Of a stretch of DNA of 64,000 bases, positions 1 to 7,533 are shown piece by piece. The notes under the pieces were generated by a model. That model was not told the DNA's origin. It did not search any database and was given only the letters and a program-made list of their open reading frames with translations. Source of the stretch: Bradyrhizobium sp. CCBAU 51765 (GTDB taxonomy: Bacteria; Pseudomonadota; Alphaproteobacteria; Rhizobiales; Xanthobacteraceae). The position numbers and the translations under genes were made by a program. Numbering within the stretch: the stretch's first letter is position 1; the number at the start of each line of letters is the position of its first letter. The stretch is taken from positions 6,189,001 to 6,253,000 of the forward strand of contig NZ_CP030038.1 in NCBI RefSeq assembly GCF_015291725.1, written 5' to 3'.

Positions 1-559
1 TCACGACAGCGATCGTCTTCGTCTCCGGCAGGACCTTGAGGACACCGTTGAAGGTAGCCGTGAAGTCGTTCCGGACGGAGATCACAGTGTCGTTGTCGGT
101 CAGGTCCGAGCGGTTCACCAGCCGGTCTTCGACCACGGTCAGAACCATCGGCGTATCGGGAAAAAGCTGATCGCGATATTTCTGGGCAAATCGTGCAGCC
201 GGCGCCCCGATGCTAACAACAACATCTGGGGGGACGCCCGCGTAAAGTGAGCGGAGATAGTTGACGAACGGCTCCTCGGGCCCGGGATTGTTGAACCGTG
301 CCGTCAGCAGGGTGTGCTCCTGGACATCGAGCGGCCACTGCGCCTGCTGCTCCAGCGCGGCCTTGATACTCAGCGCATATTCGCTCCATGGGCGAAAGTC
401 TCGCCCGAAGGAATGCAGCAACAGGATCCGTTTGGGCGCGCTGCGCTCGGCACCCATCGCCGGCGCGGAGACGACGACCAGAAAGGCGAGCAGGCAAGCG
501 GCAAGACACGCGGCCCGGCCGGACGAGGCGCCTGCAGCATTGGGGACACGTCCGCTCAT
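1..559 (-). CDS. Sensor protein with ABC-type substrate-binding N-terminus (partial)
   Basis: Only the N-terminal ~186 residues are in the window; the gene runs off the left edge. The reading starts with an Ala-rich signal-like segment ending near 'SAPAMGAERS'. It continues with the 'RILLLHSFGRDFRPW' and 'VVVSIGAPAARFA' patterns of the periplasmic ABC substrate-binding-like domain that sits at the N-terminus of many Bradyrhizobium sensor histidine kinases. The kinase part is not visible, so it could also be a free-standing binding protein. I chose the ATG at 559 because GAAAGAGAG precedes it; an in-frame ATG at 598 is the alternative. If it is a kinase, it is the only candidate sensor seen near the response regulators at 17.6-18.8 kb. 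Confidence 0.6.
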   Translation of the reverse strand, partial: MSGRVPNAAGASSGRAACLAACLLAFLVVVSAPAMGAERSAPKRILLLHSFGRDFRPWSEYALSIKAALEQQAQWPLDVQEHTLLTARFNNPGPEEPFVNYLRSLYAGVPPDVVVSIGAPAARFAQKYRDQLFPDTPMVLTVVEDRLVNRSDLTDNDTVISVRNDFTATFNGVLKVLPETKTIAVV

Positions 560-655
560 GCTCTCTTTCGGCGGCCACAATGATCGAACGGCTCTCATCA
601 AAGCACAATCCGAGCACGGCCGCACGAAGGAAGCGTCTCGCCCTGGCGGGTCTTG

Positions 656-937
656 TCAGCAGCGCGTCACGACCCGGCCATAGGCATCGACGACCTGCAC
701 GCAGGACGAGCCGTAGTAGGCACCGGCAGCTCCCGCCGCTCCTACGGCGACCGCGCGGCGTGTGGTTCTCCGGGCAACACCGGCGTAGCTCATGGGAGTC
801 AAGGGGCGCCCGACCCTCGCCTGGGCCTCGGCAAAGAACTTTCCTTCGATGAGGCCATTTGTTTCACTCGAGGACAATCCGATGCTGAAGGCGGTTACCC
901 CTGCGGCAAACAGGATGACTTTTCGAAACGCGATCAT
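656..937 (-). CDS. Small secreted hypothetical protein
   Basis: A 93-residue protein with an N-terminal hydrophobic signal-like stretch (about residues 7-22), an Ala/Gly-rich middle and a C-terminus ending in 'YGSSCVQVVDAYGRVVTRC' with two cysteines. Its ATG overlaps the stop codon of the upstream gene in an ATGA arrangement, which suggests translational coupling to the DUF2092-like gene. I do not recognise a function. Small exported proteins with this Cys-ending tail are common in Bradyrhizobium. It probably shares the FixK-type promoter at 1769-1782 with its partner. Confidence 0.65.
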   Translation of the reverse strand: MIAFRKVILFAAGVTAFSIGLSSSETNGLIEGKFFAEAQARVGRPLTPMSYAGVARRTTRRAVAVGAAGAAGAYYGSSCVQVVDAYGRVVTRC

Positions 938-1716
938 TTCTTTGCTCCTGTCGGCGTACCAGGGGGAAGCTCGTCGAACTCTGCGATTGCGGCACCCTCC
1001 AGATCGACCTTGGTGGCGCCCGCCGGCGCAACGAATGCGAAGACATCGGCGTTCAGAGCGTCAGTCTTCCAATCCTTGATCCTGAGCGTGTATTGCGGCG
1101 CACCGGCAAGTGTTTTGCTGGTGATGACGTATTTGTGCGGCACGGGCTTGGCCCCGGCCTCGATCCAGATCTGCCAGTCCGTGTCCGGCGTGCGGAACGC
1201 AAGATGCTCGCACTCGACGCCATCGACGACACCCTGCCCGATATGCTTGCCCTCGATGACGGTGGCCATCAGTTCGTCGAACGCGTTGGAGAGCAGCAGG
1301 TCGGCACCCGGCATCCCGGTGCCGGAACGCGCCTGAAGCGCGTCGATCATCTTGTCGATGGTCCCGGGCGCGTCTGCCTGAACATAGCTCTTGGCATTGT
1401 TGCCATAGATCGAAATCAGCTTGCCGTCATAGACCAGCTCGACATCGGCATAACCGCCGGTGCGCCTGACCCGGAGCTTGTCCGGGCGGCTCATCTTGAT
1501 TTCGCCGGAGCTCGCGAACTGGATCTTCTGCAGTTCAGGCGTGATGATCTCGATGTCGCTGTCGAACGTAGCGGACATCGTCTTCTGGCTGGTCAGATAG
1601 TCCGTCATCGATTTCAGGATCTTGGCTGGATCATCGGCATGCGCGGGCGAGGTCGCCGCCAGCAGCAGAGCCGTACCGATGCCAGGCAATATCTTACGAA
1701 GGGTTGTTGATCTCAT
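934..1716 (-). CDS. DUF2092-like periplasmic protein
   Basis: A 260-residue protein that begins with a Sec signal peptide (cleavage near 'SPAHA-DDPAK'). The 'MTDYLTSQKTMSATFDSDIE' segment and later 'RPDKLRVRR' and 'YDGKLISIYG' match the DUF2092 / LolA-like beta-sheet fold, as I recall it. Such proteins are periplasmic and their role is unknown; a lipid- or lipoprotein-binding role would be inference from the fold. The ATG at 1716 is chosen because AGGAGG lies just upstream; a longer reading from 1782 would overlap the FixK-type box. The gene is 60 nt downstream of the centre of a perfect TTGA-N6-TCAA site and overlaps the next small secreted protein gene. Confidence 0.75.
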   Translation of the reverse strand: MRSTTLRKILPGIGTALLLAATSPAHADDPAKILKSMTDYLTSQKTMSATFDSDIEIITPELQKIQFASSGEIKMSRPDKLRVRRTGGYADVELVYDGKLISIYGNNAKSYVQADAPGTIDKMIDALQARSGTGMPGADLLLSNAFDELMATVIEGKHIGQGVVDGVECEHLAFRTPDTDWQIWIEAGAKPVPHKYVITSKTLAGAPQYTLRIKDWKTDALNADVFAFVAPAGATKVDLEGAAIAEFDELPPGTPTGAKK

Positions 1717-1768
1717 CGCGTATCCTCCTCGGATGAAGGCCATTGAGATGCGCCGCGCGCTTACTTGC

Positions 1769-1782
1769 TTGACATGAGTCAA
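1769..1782. promoter_or_regulatory. FixK/FNR-type box
   Basis: Sequence TTGACATGAGTCAA, a perfect TTGA-N6-TCAA dyad. Its centre is 60 nt upstream of the DUF2092-like start at 1716. That fits an activator bound near -41.5 with a short leader. Confidence 0.75.
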
Positions 1783-1800
1783 TGCTCCCGAACCTTGTCG

Positions 1801-2211
1801 TCAGGGCATTGGGCACCTGTGATAGCGGATCTCCATGTCCTCAATGCCCGGGAACTGCCGGATGAGGCTGTTTGCATCCAGCTCCTTCAGGCTGAACTGG
1901 ACGCTGGAGAGCATCATGTCGGTCGCGCAGGCCGCAACCAGATTGACGCTGGGACCTGCGTCTTTCCTCGCCCTGATCCGGCAGCGCGCGAATTTTCCGA
2001 TGATCTGATCTCCGTCGACGATGAAGCCGCCGCCATAGACGTCAGACATGTCGGTGAAACCGAGCTGAGCCCCCTTGCGCACGAACACCTTGTTGCAATT
2101 GTCGGCATCGCTGACCCAGGCGCCGTCGAGATCGAGCGCGTTGGCGCCGACGGCCGTAACGACAAGCGAAACCAGTGCCGCACCTGGCCCGACCATCCTC
2201 CGCAAACCCAT
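1801..2211 (-). CDS. Secreted hypothetical protein
   Basis: A 136-residue protein with a signal peptide ending near 'VGANA-LDLDGAW'. The mature part contains 'WVSDADNCNKVFVRKG' and four cysteines, a small exported beta-type protein pattern seen in Bradyrhizobium. Function is not known to me. A strong GGAGGAGGGAG ribosome-binding site precedes the ATG. It follows the HlyD-like gene by 22 nt, so it is probably the last gene of a three-gene operon started at the divergent FixK-type box at 3970-3983. Confidence 0.7.
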   Translation of the reverse strand: MGLRRMVGPGAALVSLVVTAVGANALDLDGAWVSDADNCNKVFVRKGAQLGFTDMSDVYGGGFIVDGDQIIGKFARCRIRARKDAGPSVNLVAACATDMMLSSVQFSLKELDANSLIRQFPGIEDMEIRYHRCPMP

Positions 2212-2233
2212 CTGCTCCCTCCTCCTCTGTCGC

Positions 2234-3469
2234 TCAATGCCCGCCGCTCAGCACGAGCGTCTGGATCGGCAGCAACAGCGCCTGGATCCGCAGCAGCAGT
2301 GCATGCACGAGGCCGACGCCATCCACGACGTGCAGCGCGATCTTCCGGCTGGTCGGGGTGTCCTTGGCCGAGATCTCCTCGTGGTTGCTGGTGTAGGCAT
2401 TGACGACGCAGCTCGAGCCTGGTGTGACGCCGTCGAGACCGCCCTTGTAGAGCGGCTCCAGGAACACCAGGATCGTGCCGGGACGGACCACATTCTGCGC
2501 TTCGAGCAATTGCTCGCCGGACCGGAATTGTCCGGCTGCGATGTAGTCCTGCACGGTCGTGATCACCATGGGGATGATGACCCAGGGCTTCGATATGCAA
2601 GTCGCTTCCGCGACCATGCCGGTCTTCATCACCTGCGCCTCGATCTGACCGAAGCCGGCCTGAAGAACCTTTCGGCCGGCCTCTTCCGGAATGAGGATGC
2701 CGGCCGGACGCATCAGCTGGTTGACGACGTCGCCGGGGCGAACCAGAAACTGCTCGACCCGCCCGTCGACGCCGGCACGGACGAAGGTCTTGTCGAGATC
2801 GACCCGGGCCTGGTCGAGGGCGGCCTCGGCGCTGGCCTTTTGAGCCGGCAGCAGGACGGAGACCTGCAGAGATGCGGATTGTTTCGCGGCCGTTGCGGCA
2901 TCGACGCCCGCCTGACGCTGGTCGACCAGGACCTGGAGCTTTTCGATATCCCGCTGCGGAACGATGCCGGGATTGCGGCGCTGGAGCTCGATCTTGACTT
3001 CGAGCTCGTCCCTGGCCTGCTGGTAGTTGGCTTTCGCCTCCGCGATCTGCGCCTCGGCCTTGATTACATCAACCTGCGCCGTCTGCATGGTGGCGTCGAC
3101 CTCCGCCACCTTCCGCCTGGCGGTCTCGAACGCAGCCTGCTGCTTCGAGCTGTCGAGCGTGAACAGAACATCTCCCTTCTTCACGGGCGCGCTGAACCCG
3201 AACTTGACCTCGGCGACACGGCCCGAGCCCTCGGGAAGGATCGGGACGGTGCGGAAGTACAGCGTCGCGGACGGCGTTGCCGGATGGAAATAGAAGATCA
3301 TCGTGATCAACGAGATCGTCAGCATCAGGCAGGCCGTGATACCCCAACGCAGCTCGTGCCAGACCGAGAAGAGGGTGATCTCCTTGCCGAGGCGCTTGCC
3401 CTGGGCGTAGCGCCGGTAGAGATAGTCCGGCAGGATCGTCACGAGCGAGCAGATCAGCAGCTCAAGCAT
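2234..3469 (-). CDS. HlyD-family membrane fusion protein
   Basis: A 411-residue periplasmic adaptor of the HlyD/EmrA type. One membrane segment ('CLMLTISLITMIFYF', about residues 46-60) is followed by a biotinyl-lipoyl-like half ('GSGRVAEVKFGFSAPVKKGD'). A long coiled-coil hairpin of 'AAFETARRKVAEVDA' type comes next, then the second lipoyl half ('FVRAGVDGRVEQFLVRPGD'). It would link an inner-membrane pump to the cell envelope, but no pump gene is adjacent. It overlaps the small membrane protein gene upstream by 8 nt. The pairing resembles the E. coli YiaW/YiaV arrangement of a small membrane protein plus HlyD-like protein, by analogy only. The ATG at 3469 is used because upstream sequence in frame is low-complexity Arg/Pro shadow coding. 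Confidence 0.8.
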   Translation of the reverse strand: MLELLICSLVTILPDYLYRRYAQGKRLGKEITLFSVWHELRWGITACLMLTISLITMIFYFHPATPSATLYFRTVPILPEGSGRVAEVKFGFSAPVKKGDVLFTLDSSKQQAAFETARRKVAEVDATMQTAQVDVIKAEAQIAEAKANYQQARDELEVKIELQRRNPGIVPQRDIEKLQVLVDQRQAGVDAATAAKQSASLQVSVLLPAQKASAEAALDQARVDLDKTFVRAGVDGRVEQFLVRPGDVVNQLMRPAGILIPEEAGRKVLQAGFGQIEAQVMKTGMVAEATCISKPWVIIPMVITTVQDYIAAGQFRSGEQLLEAQNVVRPGTILVFLEPLYKGGLDGVTPGSSCVVNAYTSNHEEISAKDTPTSRKIALHVVDGVGLVHALLLRIQALLLPIQTLVLSGGH

Positions 3470-3908
3470 GGCTGTGCTCCTTCTCCTTGGCGGGTCCCTG
3501 CCTGTCCGCGGGAGGCGGCGCGACGGCCGCCTCGGCCTGGACTTCCCCCGCATCAGAGGCCGGCGTCGCGTCGGCGATCTTCTCGACGGATCCTGCAATG
3601 CTGCGCAGCGGCGTGCCGAAATCCGGAAGATCGATCATCGCGAGGAGCAGGCCGGCGATCCAGAAGATGTGCATGTGCGTGAACAGGGAGATCAGGCCGA
3701 GCACTGCAACGAACTCGAACTGCAATTTTTGCGATTTGTGCGCCATCCGCTCGGGCAGGCTGTGCAGCTTCCAATAGAGCGTACCGACCCAGAGCACGAC
3801 CCCGATCAGGAACACGCCCATCACCACCATCAGCGTGTCGGTCCCGCTGCCCGGCGCCAGGTAGAACGGCAGATGATGCGGTGCCATCGGATGAAGCTGA
3901 TCGCTCAA
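3462..3908 (-). CDS. Small inner-membrane protein paired with HlyD-like protein
   Basis: About 148 residues with two to three membrane segments ('LMVVMGVFLIGVVLWVGTLY' and 'FVAVLGLISLFTHMHIFWI'), a conserved-looking 'LPERMAHKSQKLQFE' loop and a charged Ala/Pro-rich tail. I place the start at a TTG at 3908 because GGGAGAG lies 4-5 nt upstream and the reading then begins 'SDQLHPMAPHH'; the ATG at 3887 is the alternative. The function is unknown. It overlaps the HlyD-family gene by 8 nt, so the two likely act together. A perfect FixK-type box lies 68 nt upstream (centre). Confidence 0.7.
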   Translation of the reverse strand: MSDQLHPMAPHHLPFYLAPGSGTDTLMVVMGVFLIGVVLWVGTLYWKLHSLPERMAHKSQKLQFEFVAVLGLISLFTHMHIFWIAGLLLAMIDLPDFGTPLRSIAGSVEKIADATPASDAGEVQAEAAVAPPPADRQGPAKEKEHSHA

Positions 3909-3969
3909 ACGTCTCTCCCGGTCAAAAACCTGCAGGTGCGGTACTGTGTTCGGGTACGCCCTCGTTTGC

Positions 3970-3983
3970 TTGATTTGAATCAA
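3970..3983. promoter_or_regulatory. FixK/FNR-type box, divergent
   Basis: Sequence TTGATTTGAATCAA, a full TTGAT-N4-ATCAA palindrome. It is centred 68 nt from the leftward start at 3908 and 75 nt from the rightward start at 4052, so one site may control both transcription units. Confidence 0.8.
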
Positions 3984-4051
3984 GGGAACGCTTTCCGTCC
4001 GCCCTAGCGTTTCCGGCATGCTGATTGGACAACCATCAGGAGCCGCCAGCC

Positions 4052-4504
4052 ATGCCCGGTCTAGACGACCTCATCCCCAACGCCGCCCAAATTCGAAAGG
4101 AAGCCGCCCTCAAGGAGGCTGAAAAGGCGGAGGAATATGTCCGCCTCGCCGCAGCCGCCGAGGCCGAGAAGCGCGCGCTGATCGAGCGCTTGAGCAAACC
4201 CTCCGGCAAGAGCGAGGAGGAGAAGATCAAGCTCGCCTCGACCGTCATCCAGCGTGCGGTGCGGAACGGCCTCACCGAAGTGCAGGTCTACCGCTTTCCC
4301 AACACGCTGTGCACGGACAAGGGACGCGCCATCAACCAGATGGAAAAAGGGTGGGAGAACACCCTGACCGGAATCCCCAAGGAGATCTTCCAGCTCTGGA
4401 CCGATTATCTGAAGCCGCGCGGCTACCGCATCTCCTATCAGATCATCGATTTTCCCGGCGGCATGCCCGGCGACATCGGCGTGACCATTTCCTGGGACGA
4501 TTAG
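4052..4504 (+). CDS. Conserved hypothetical protein upstream of ppk2
   Basis: A 150-residue soluble protein. The first 60 residues are Ala/Glu/Lys-rich and likely helical or coiled coil. The C-terminal half has a compact pattern ('EVQVYRFPNTLCTDKGRAI', 'PGDIGVTISWDD') that I do not recognise as a named domain, although it is a conserved Bradyrhizobium type. The ATG at 4052 is preceded by CAGGAG. It lies 17 nt before the PPK2 gene and is probably co-transcribed with it from the FixK-type box at 3970-3983. A link to polyphosphate metabolism is inference from position only. Confidence 0.7.
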   Translation: MPGLDDLIPNAAQIRKEAALKEAEKAEEYVRLAAAAEAEKRALIERLSKPSGKSEEEKIKLASTVIQRAVRNGLTEVQVYRFPNTLCTDKGRAINQMEKGWENTLTGIPKEIFQLWTDYLKPRGYRISYQIIDFPGGMPGDIGVTISWDD

Positions 4505-4521
4505 CAACGGGAAGGATGGGC

Positions 4522-5322
4522 ATGGCCAAGGACGCAGCTGCGGAGCGGATGAAGCGGAAGGATTACGAGAAGGAGCTCGAAAAGCTCCAGGTCGAGCTGT
4601 GCCACCTCCAGGACTATGTGCGGGAAAACAGGCTCCGCGTCATCGTCCTGTTCGAGGGCCGGGACGCCGCCGGCAAGGGCGGCACGATCAAGGCCATGAC
4701 CGAGAAGGTCAGCCCGCGCGTGTTCCGGGTCGTCGCCCTGCCCGCGCCATCCGACCGCGAGAAGACGCAGCTGTTCTTCCAGCGCTACATGGAGCGGTTT
4801 CCGGCCGGCGGCGAGATCGTGATCTTCGACCGGAGCTGGTACAACCGCGCCGGCGTCGAATACGTCATGGGCTTCTGCACTGCCGCGGATCACCAGCGCT
4901 TCCTCACGCTATGCCCGCAGATGGAGAAGTACGTCATCGACGGCGGCATCATCCTGATCAAGATCTGGCTCGAGGTCGGCATGGACGAGCAGGAGCGGCG
5001 CTTCAAGGCCCGCATCGACGACCCGGTCCGGCAATGGAAGCTCAGTCCGATGGATCTGGAATCCTTTCGGCGGTGGTACGACTATTCGCGGGCGCGGGAC
5101 CTGATGCTGGACAAGACCAGCACGAAGGAGGCGCCCTGGTACATCGTCCGCTCCGACGACAAACGTAGGGCGCGGTTGAACTGCATCGCCCACATTCTTG
5201 GCGCCATCCCCTACAAGCGCATCAAGAAGGACAAGATCAAGCTGCCGAAGCGCGCCGACAAGGGACGCTACAACGACCAGGCCAGCCTGAAGGGAATGAA
5301 TTTCGTCGCCGAACGATATTGA
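4522..5322 (+). CDS. ppk2: Polyphosphate kinase 2 family protein
   Basis: A 266-residue PPK2-family enzyme, which transfers phosphate between polyphosphate and nucleotides. It has the Walker A loop 'GRDAAGKGG' at residues 46-54, the lid and Walker B segment 'IFDRSWYNRAGVEYVMGF' and the 'SRARDLMLDKTS' region. Length and single-domain form fit the class I enzymes. The ATG at 4522 has GGGAAGG seven nt upstream; an ATG at 4516 is also in frame. It follows the hypothetical gene closely under a FixK-type box. In this context it could regenerate NTPs from stored polyphosphate when respiration is limited (inference). Confidence 0.93.
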   Translation: MAKDAAAERMKRKDYEKELEKLQVELCHLQDYVRENRLRVIVLFEGRDAAGKGGTIKAMTEKVSPRVFRVVALPAPSDREKTQLFFQRYMERFPAGGEIVIFDRSWYNRAGVEYVMGFCTAADHQRFLTLCPQMEKYVIDGGIILIKIWLEVGMDEQERRFKARIDDPVRQWKLSPMDLESFRRWYDYSRARDLMLDKTSTKEAPWYIVRSDDKRRARLNCIAHILGAIPYKRIKKDKIKLPKRADKGRYNDQASLKGMNFVAERY

Positions 5323-5323
5323 A

Positions 5324-5356
5324 GGCGAGCGGGCTGCGGTGACGCAGCCCGTCGCC
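5324..5356. terminator. Hairpin between convergent genes
   Basis: A strong stem of GGCGA...TCGCC plus CGGGCTGCG...CGCAGCCCG with a one-base bulge and a GTGA loop. It begins two bases after the ppk2 stop and ends nine bases before the end of the leftward gene. It probably serves both strands, although there is no long T tract. Confidence 0.6.
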
Positions 5357-5364
5357 TGTTCCGA

Positions 5365-5799
5365 TCACTTCAGACGGATCGTGACCCCGCCAACGGCAGC
5401 CGACACTTCCGCGCCGACCTTGGGACCGCTGAGCTGAAGGATCACGCCATTGGCGTTCTGCAACTGCACGGCGCCGGCTCCTGCAGCAATGGCGCCGCCC
5501 GCTCCGCCCACCGCGTAGGAGCCTTCGATGGACGCCGGCCCCTTCAGATTGAGCGCCCTACCGACGAACTTCGTGGTCGACGCCCCGATGGTGAGGCCCA
5601 CGCTCATGCCCGACACCGTGAATGGATATTTCTTGCCCCGATAGAGCAGAACGCCCTCGCCGCCACCGGCGCCGACGATGAAGCCACCCTTGGTGAAGAC
5701 GACCGCAACCTGGCCGGTATCGGCACGCGCCGACGTGCTGAAGTTGGCAATGGTTGCGAGCGAGGCGACCAGGACGGCGGCGAAGGTCAGTTTTCTCAT
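5365..5799 (-). CDS. Secreted Gly/Ala-rich hypothetical protein
   Basis: A 144-residue protein with a signal peptide ending near 'TSARA-DTGQVAV'. The mature part is Gly-rich and beta-like ('GGFIVGAGGGEGVLLYRGKK', 'FTVSGMSVGLTIGAS'), loosely similar to the EipA/DUF1134 and SYLF-type envelope proteins. That assignment is not secure. GGGAGAAG precedes the ATG. It lies 14 nt after the AspT-type antiporter and is likely the last gene of the decarboxylase-antiporter operon. Confidence 0.65.
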   Translation of the reverse strand: MRKLTFAAVLVASLATIANFSTSARADTGQVAVVFTKGGFIVGAGGGEGVLLYRGKKYPFTVSGMSVGLTIGASTTKFVGRALNLKGPASIEGSYAVGGAGGAIAAGAGAVQLQNANGVILQLSGPKVGAEVSAAVGGVTIRLK

Positions 5800-5813
5800 G
5801 ACGTGTCTTCTCC

Positions 5814-7514
5814 CTATTGAGCCAGGATCATCGCGAAGTAGCCGAAGATGGTGAGCAGGATGCCCGAGACGGCATAGCCGACCGGGAATCCGATCCAGGG
5901 CACGGAGCTCTGGATCTCGACCGCGGCCTCGCGGCACGGGCCGGAATGCGAGCGCGCGCCGGCAACGCCGCCCATCAGCACCGCCGGATTGATCTTGAAC
6001 ACGTGGAATCCGATCGCCCAGACGATGAATGGCGGGATCGTGCACGCGATGAAGCCGACGATGAAGATCTTCAGCGCGAGCGCGCCGGTGAGCTGGGCCA
6101 ACAGGCCTGCGCCGGCGTTGACGCCGACGATCGCGACGAACACGACGAGGCCGAGATCCTCGAGCACGTTCCGCGCCGCGTTCGGCGTATTGCCGAAGAA
6201 GCGCAGACGCGACACGATCGAGGAGACGATCACGCCGGACAGCAACAGGCCGCCGGCGTTGCCGAGGCCGACCTTGGCACCGAAGGCGGGGAATTCGACC
6301 ATGCCGATGAGGAAGCCGATGATCATGCCGATCGACAGGGTCAGCAGGTCGGTCGAGGTGTTGGCGCGGGCGATGCGCCCCCACATCTCGCCGAGCTCGT
6401 TGACCGCTGATTTCAGGCCGACCACCGAGACGATGTCCATGCGTTCCAGCTTGGTCTTGAGACCGGCCGGGATCTGCACGCCGCCACGCTCGACCTTGGT
6501 CACCTGCAACTGACCGGCGATCGCCGTCTCGCGGAAGGATTCGAAGGTACGGCCGACGACGTCCTTGTTGAAGACGACGATCTCGGCCTGGTCCATAGGT
6601 ATGCCGAGCGTCTTGGCATCGGCGACCTCCGGACCGATCAGGCCCATCTTCTCGGTCAGATGCTCGGTCGCGCCGCCCAGCGCGACGATATCGCCCTTCT
6701 GCAGCACGAGATCGGGATCAGCGCCCTGCGGCTCGCCATTGCGCCCGACATTGACGATCCGGTATTCCGGATTGATCGCGCGGAACTTGGCGATGCTCAT
6801 CCCGACGGTTGCGGGATTTTCCAGGCGGTAGGCTCGCAGACCGAACTGGCGATAGCCGGTCAGGCCGCCGCCTTCGAGGTCCTTGACGCCGAATTCCAGC
6901 TCATACTGCTTCGCGGCGGCCTTGGCATCGACGCCCCACCAGCGCGGCAGATATTTGCAGATCAGGATGATGCCGATGGTGCCCCAGATATAGGTGATCC
7001 CGTAGGACAGCGCGATCATGCCGGAGGCCTCCTCGGGCTTCATGCCCGGAGGCAGTTTCACGACCCCCGACGTGACGGCCTGCTCGGCCGAACCGATCGC
7101 CGCAGACATCGTCTGCGATCCCGCCAGCATGCCGCCGGCCGCACCCGGCGGAAGCGCGAACAGCTTTGCGCCGATCACCACCAGCGCCAAGCCGATCACG
7201 CTCGACACCACCGCGAGGAACAGGAACTTGATGCCGTCGCCTCTCAGGCTGTTGACGAAGGACGGGCCTACGCGCAGGCCGACGCCGTACATGAACAGAT
7301 AGTAGAACAGGCTCTTGGCGAAGTTGTTCAGCTCCAGCTTCACGCCGTAACTGGACGCCCAGACCGAGAGGCCCGCACCGACCACGATGGCACCGGCGAC
7401 CATGCCGAGGCCATACCCCTTGATGCTGACGCGGCCGATATAGACGGCGAGACCGACCACGAAGAACAGCAGCAGATATGGGTACTGCTGCAGGAACTGG
7501 AAAAATGCCTGCAT
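5814..7514 (-). CDS. AspT-type amino-acid antiporter
   Basis: A 566-residue membrane protein of the aspartate:alanine exchanger family (TC 2.A.81). It has about five N-terminal membrane segments, the 'LFMYGVGLRVGPSFVNSLRG' and 'GMLAGSQTMSAAIGSAEQA' family regions, and a central cytoplasmic part with two TrkA-C-like modules ('VGMSIAKFRAINPEYRIVNV', 'KLERMDIVSVVG'). A second membrane bundle ends in 'GYAVSGILLTIFGYFAMILA'. Family members exchange a substrate for its decarboxylation product and so build proton-motive force. It is 19 nt downstream of a large PLP-dependent decarboxylase gene, so the likely substrates are those of that enzyme rather than aspartate (inference). A second family member lies at 12.9-14.6 kb. 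Confidence 0.88.
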   Translation of the reverse strand: MQAFFQFLQQYPYLLLFFVVGLAVYIGRVSIKGYGLGMVAGAIVVGAGLSVWASSYGVKLELNNFAKSLFYYLFMYGVGLRVGPSFVNSLRGDGIKFLFLAVVSSVIGLALVVIGAKLFALPPGAAGGMLAGSQTMSAAIGSAEQAVTSGVVKLPPGMKPEEASGMIALSYGITYIWGTIGIILICKYLPRWWGVDAKAAAKQYELEFGVKDLEGGGLTGYRQFGLRAYRLENPATVGMSIAKFRAINPEYRIVNVGRNGEPQGADPDLVLQKGDIVALGGATEHLTEKMGLIGPEVADAKTLGIPMDQAEIVVFNKDVVGRTFESFRETAIAGQLQVTKVERGGVQIPAGLKTKLERMDIVSVVGLKSAVNELGEMWGRIARANTSTDLLTLSIGMIIGFLIGMVEFPAFGAKVGLGNAGGLLLSGVIVSSIVSRLRFFGNTPNAARNVLEDLGLVVFVAIVGVNAGAGLLAQLTGALALKIFIVGFIACTIPPFIVWAIGFHVFKINPAVLMGGVAGARSHSGPCREAAVEIQSSVPWIGFPVGYAVSGILLTIFGYFAMILAQ

Positions 7515-7533
7515 GTTGGTCCCCTTCCAGAAC

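Noticed and set aside
2075..3682. 535-codon open frame on the plus strand
   Set aside because: Antisense to the HlyD-like gene and its partner; no family pattern, biased composition.
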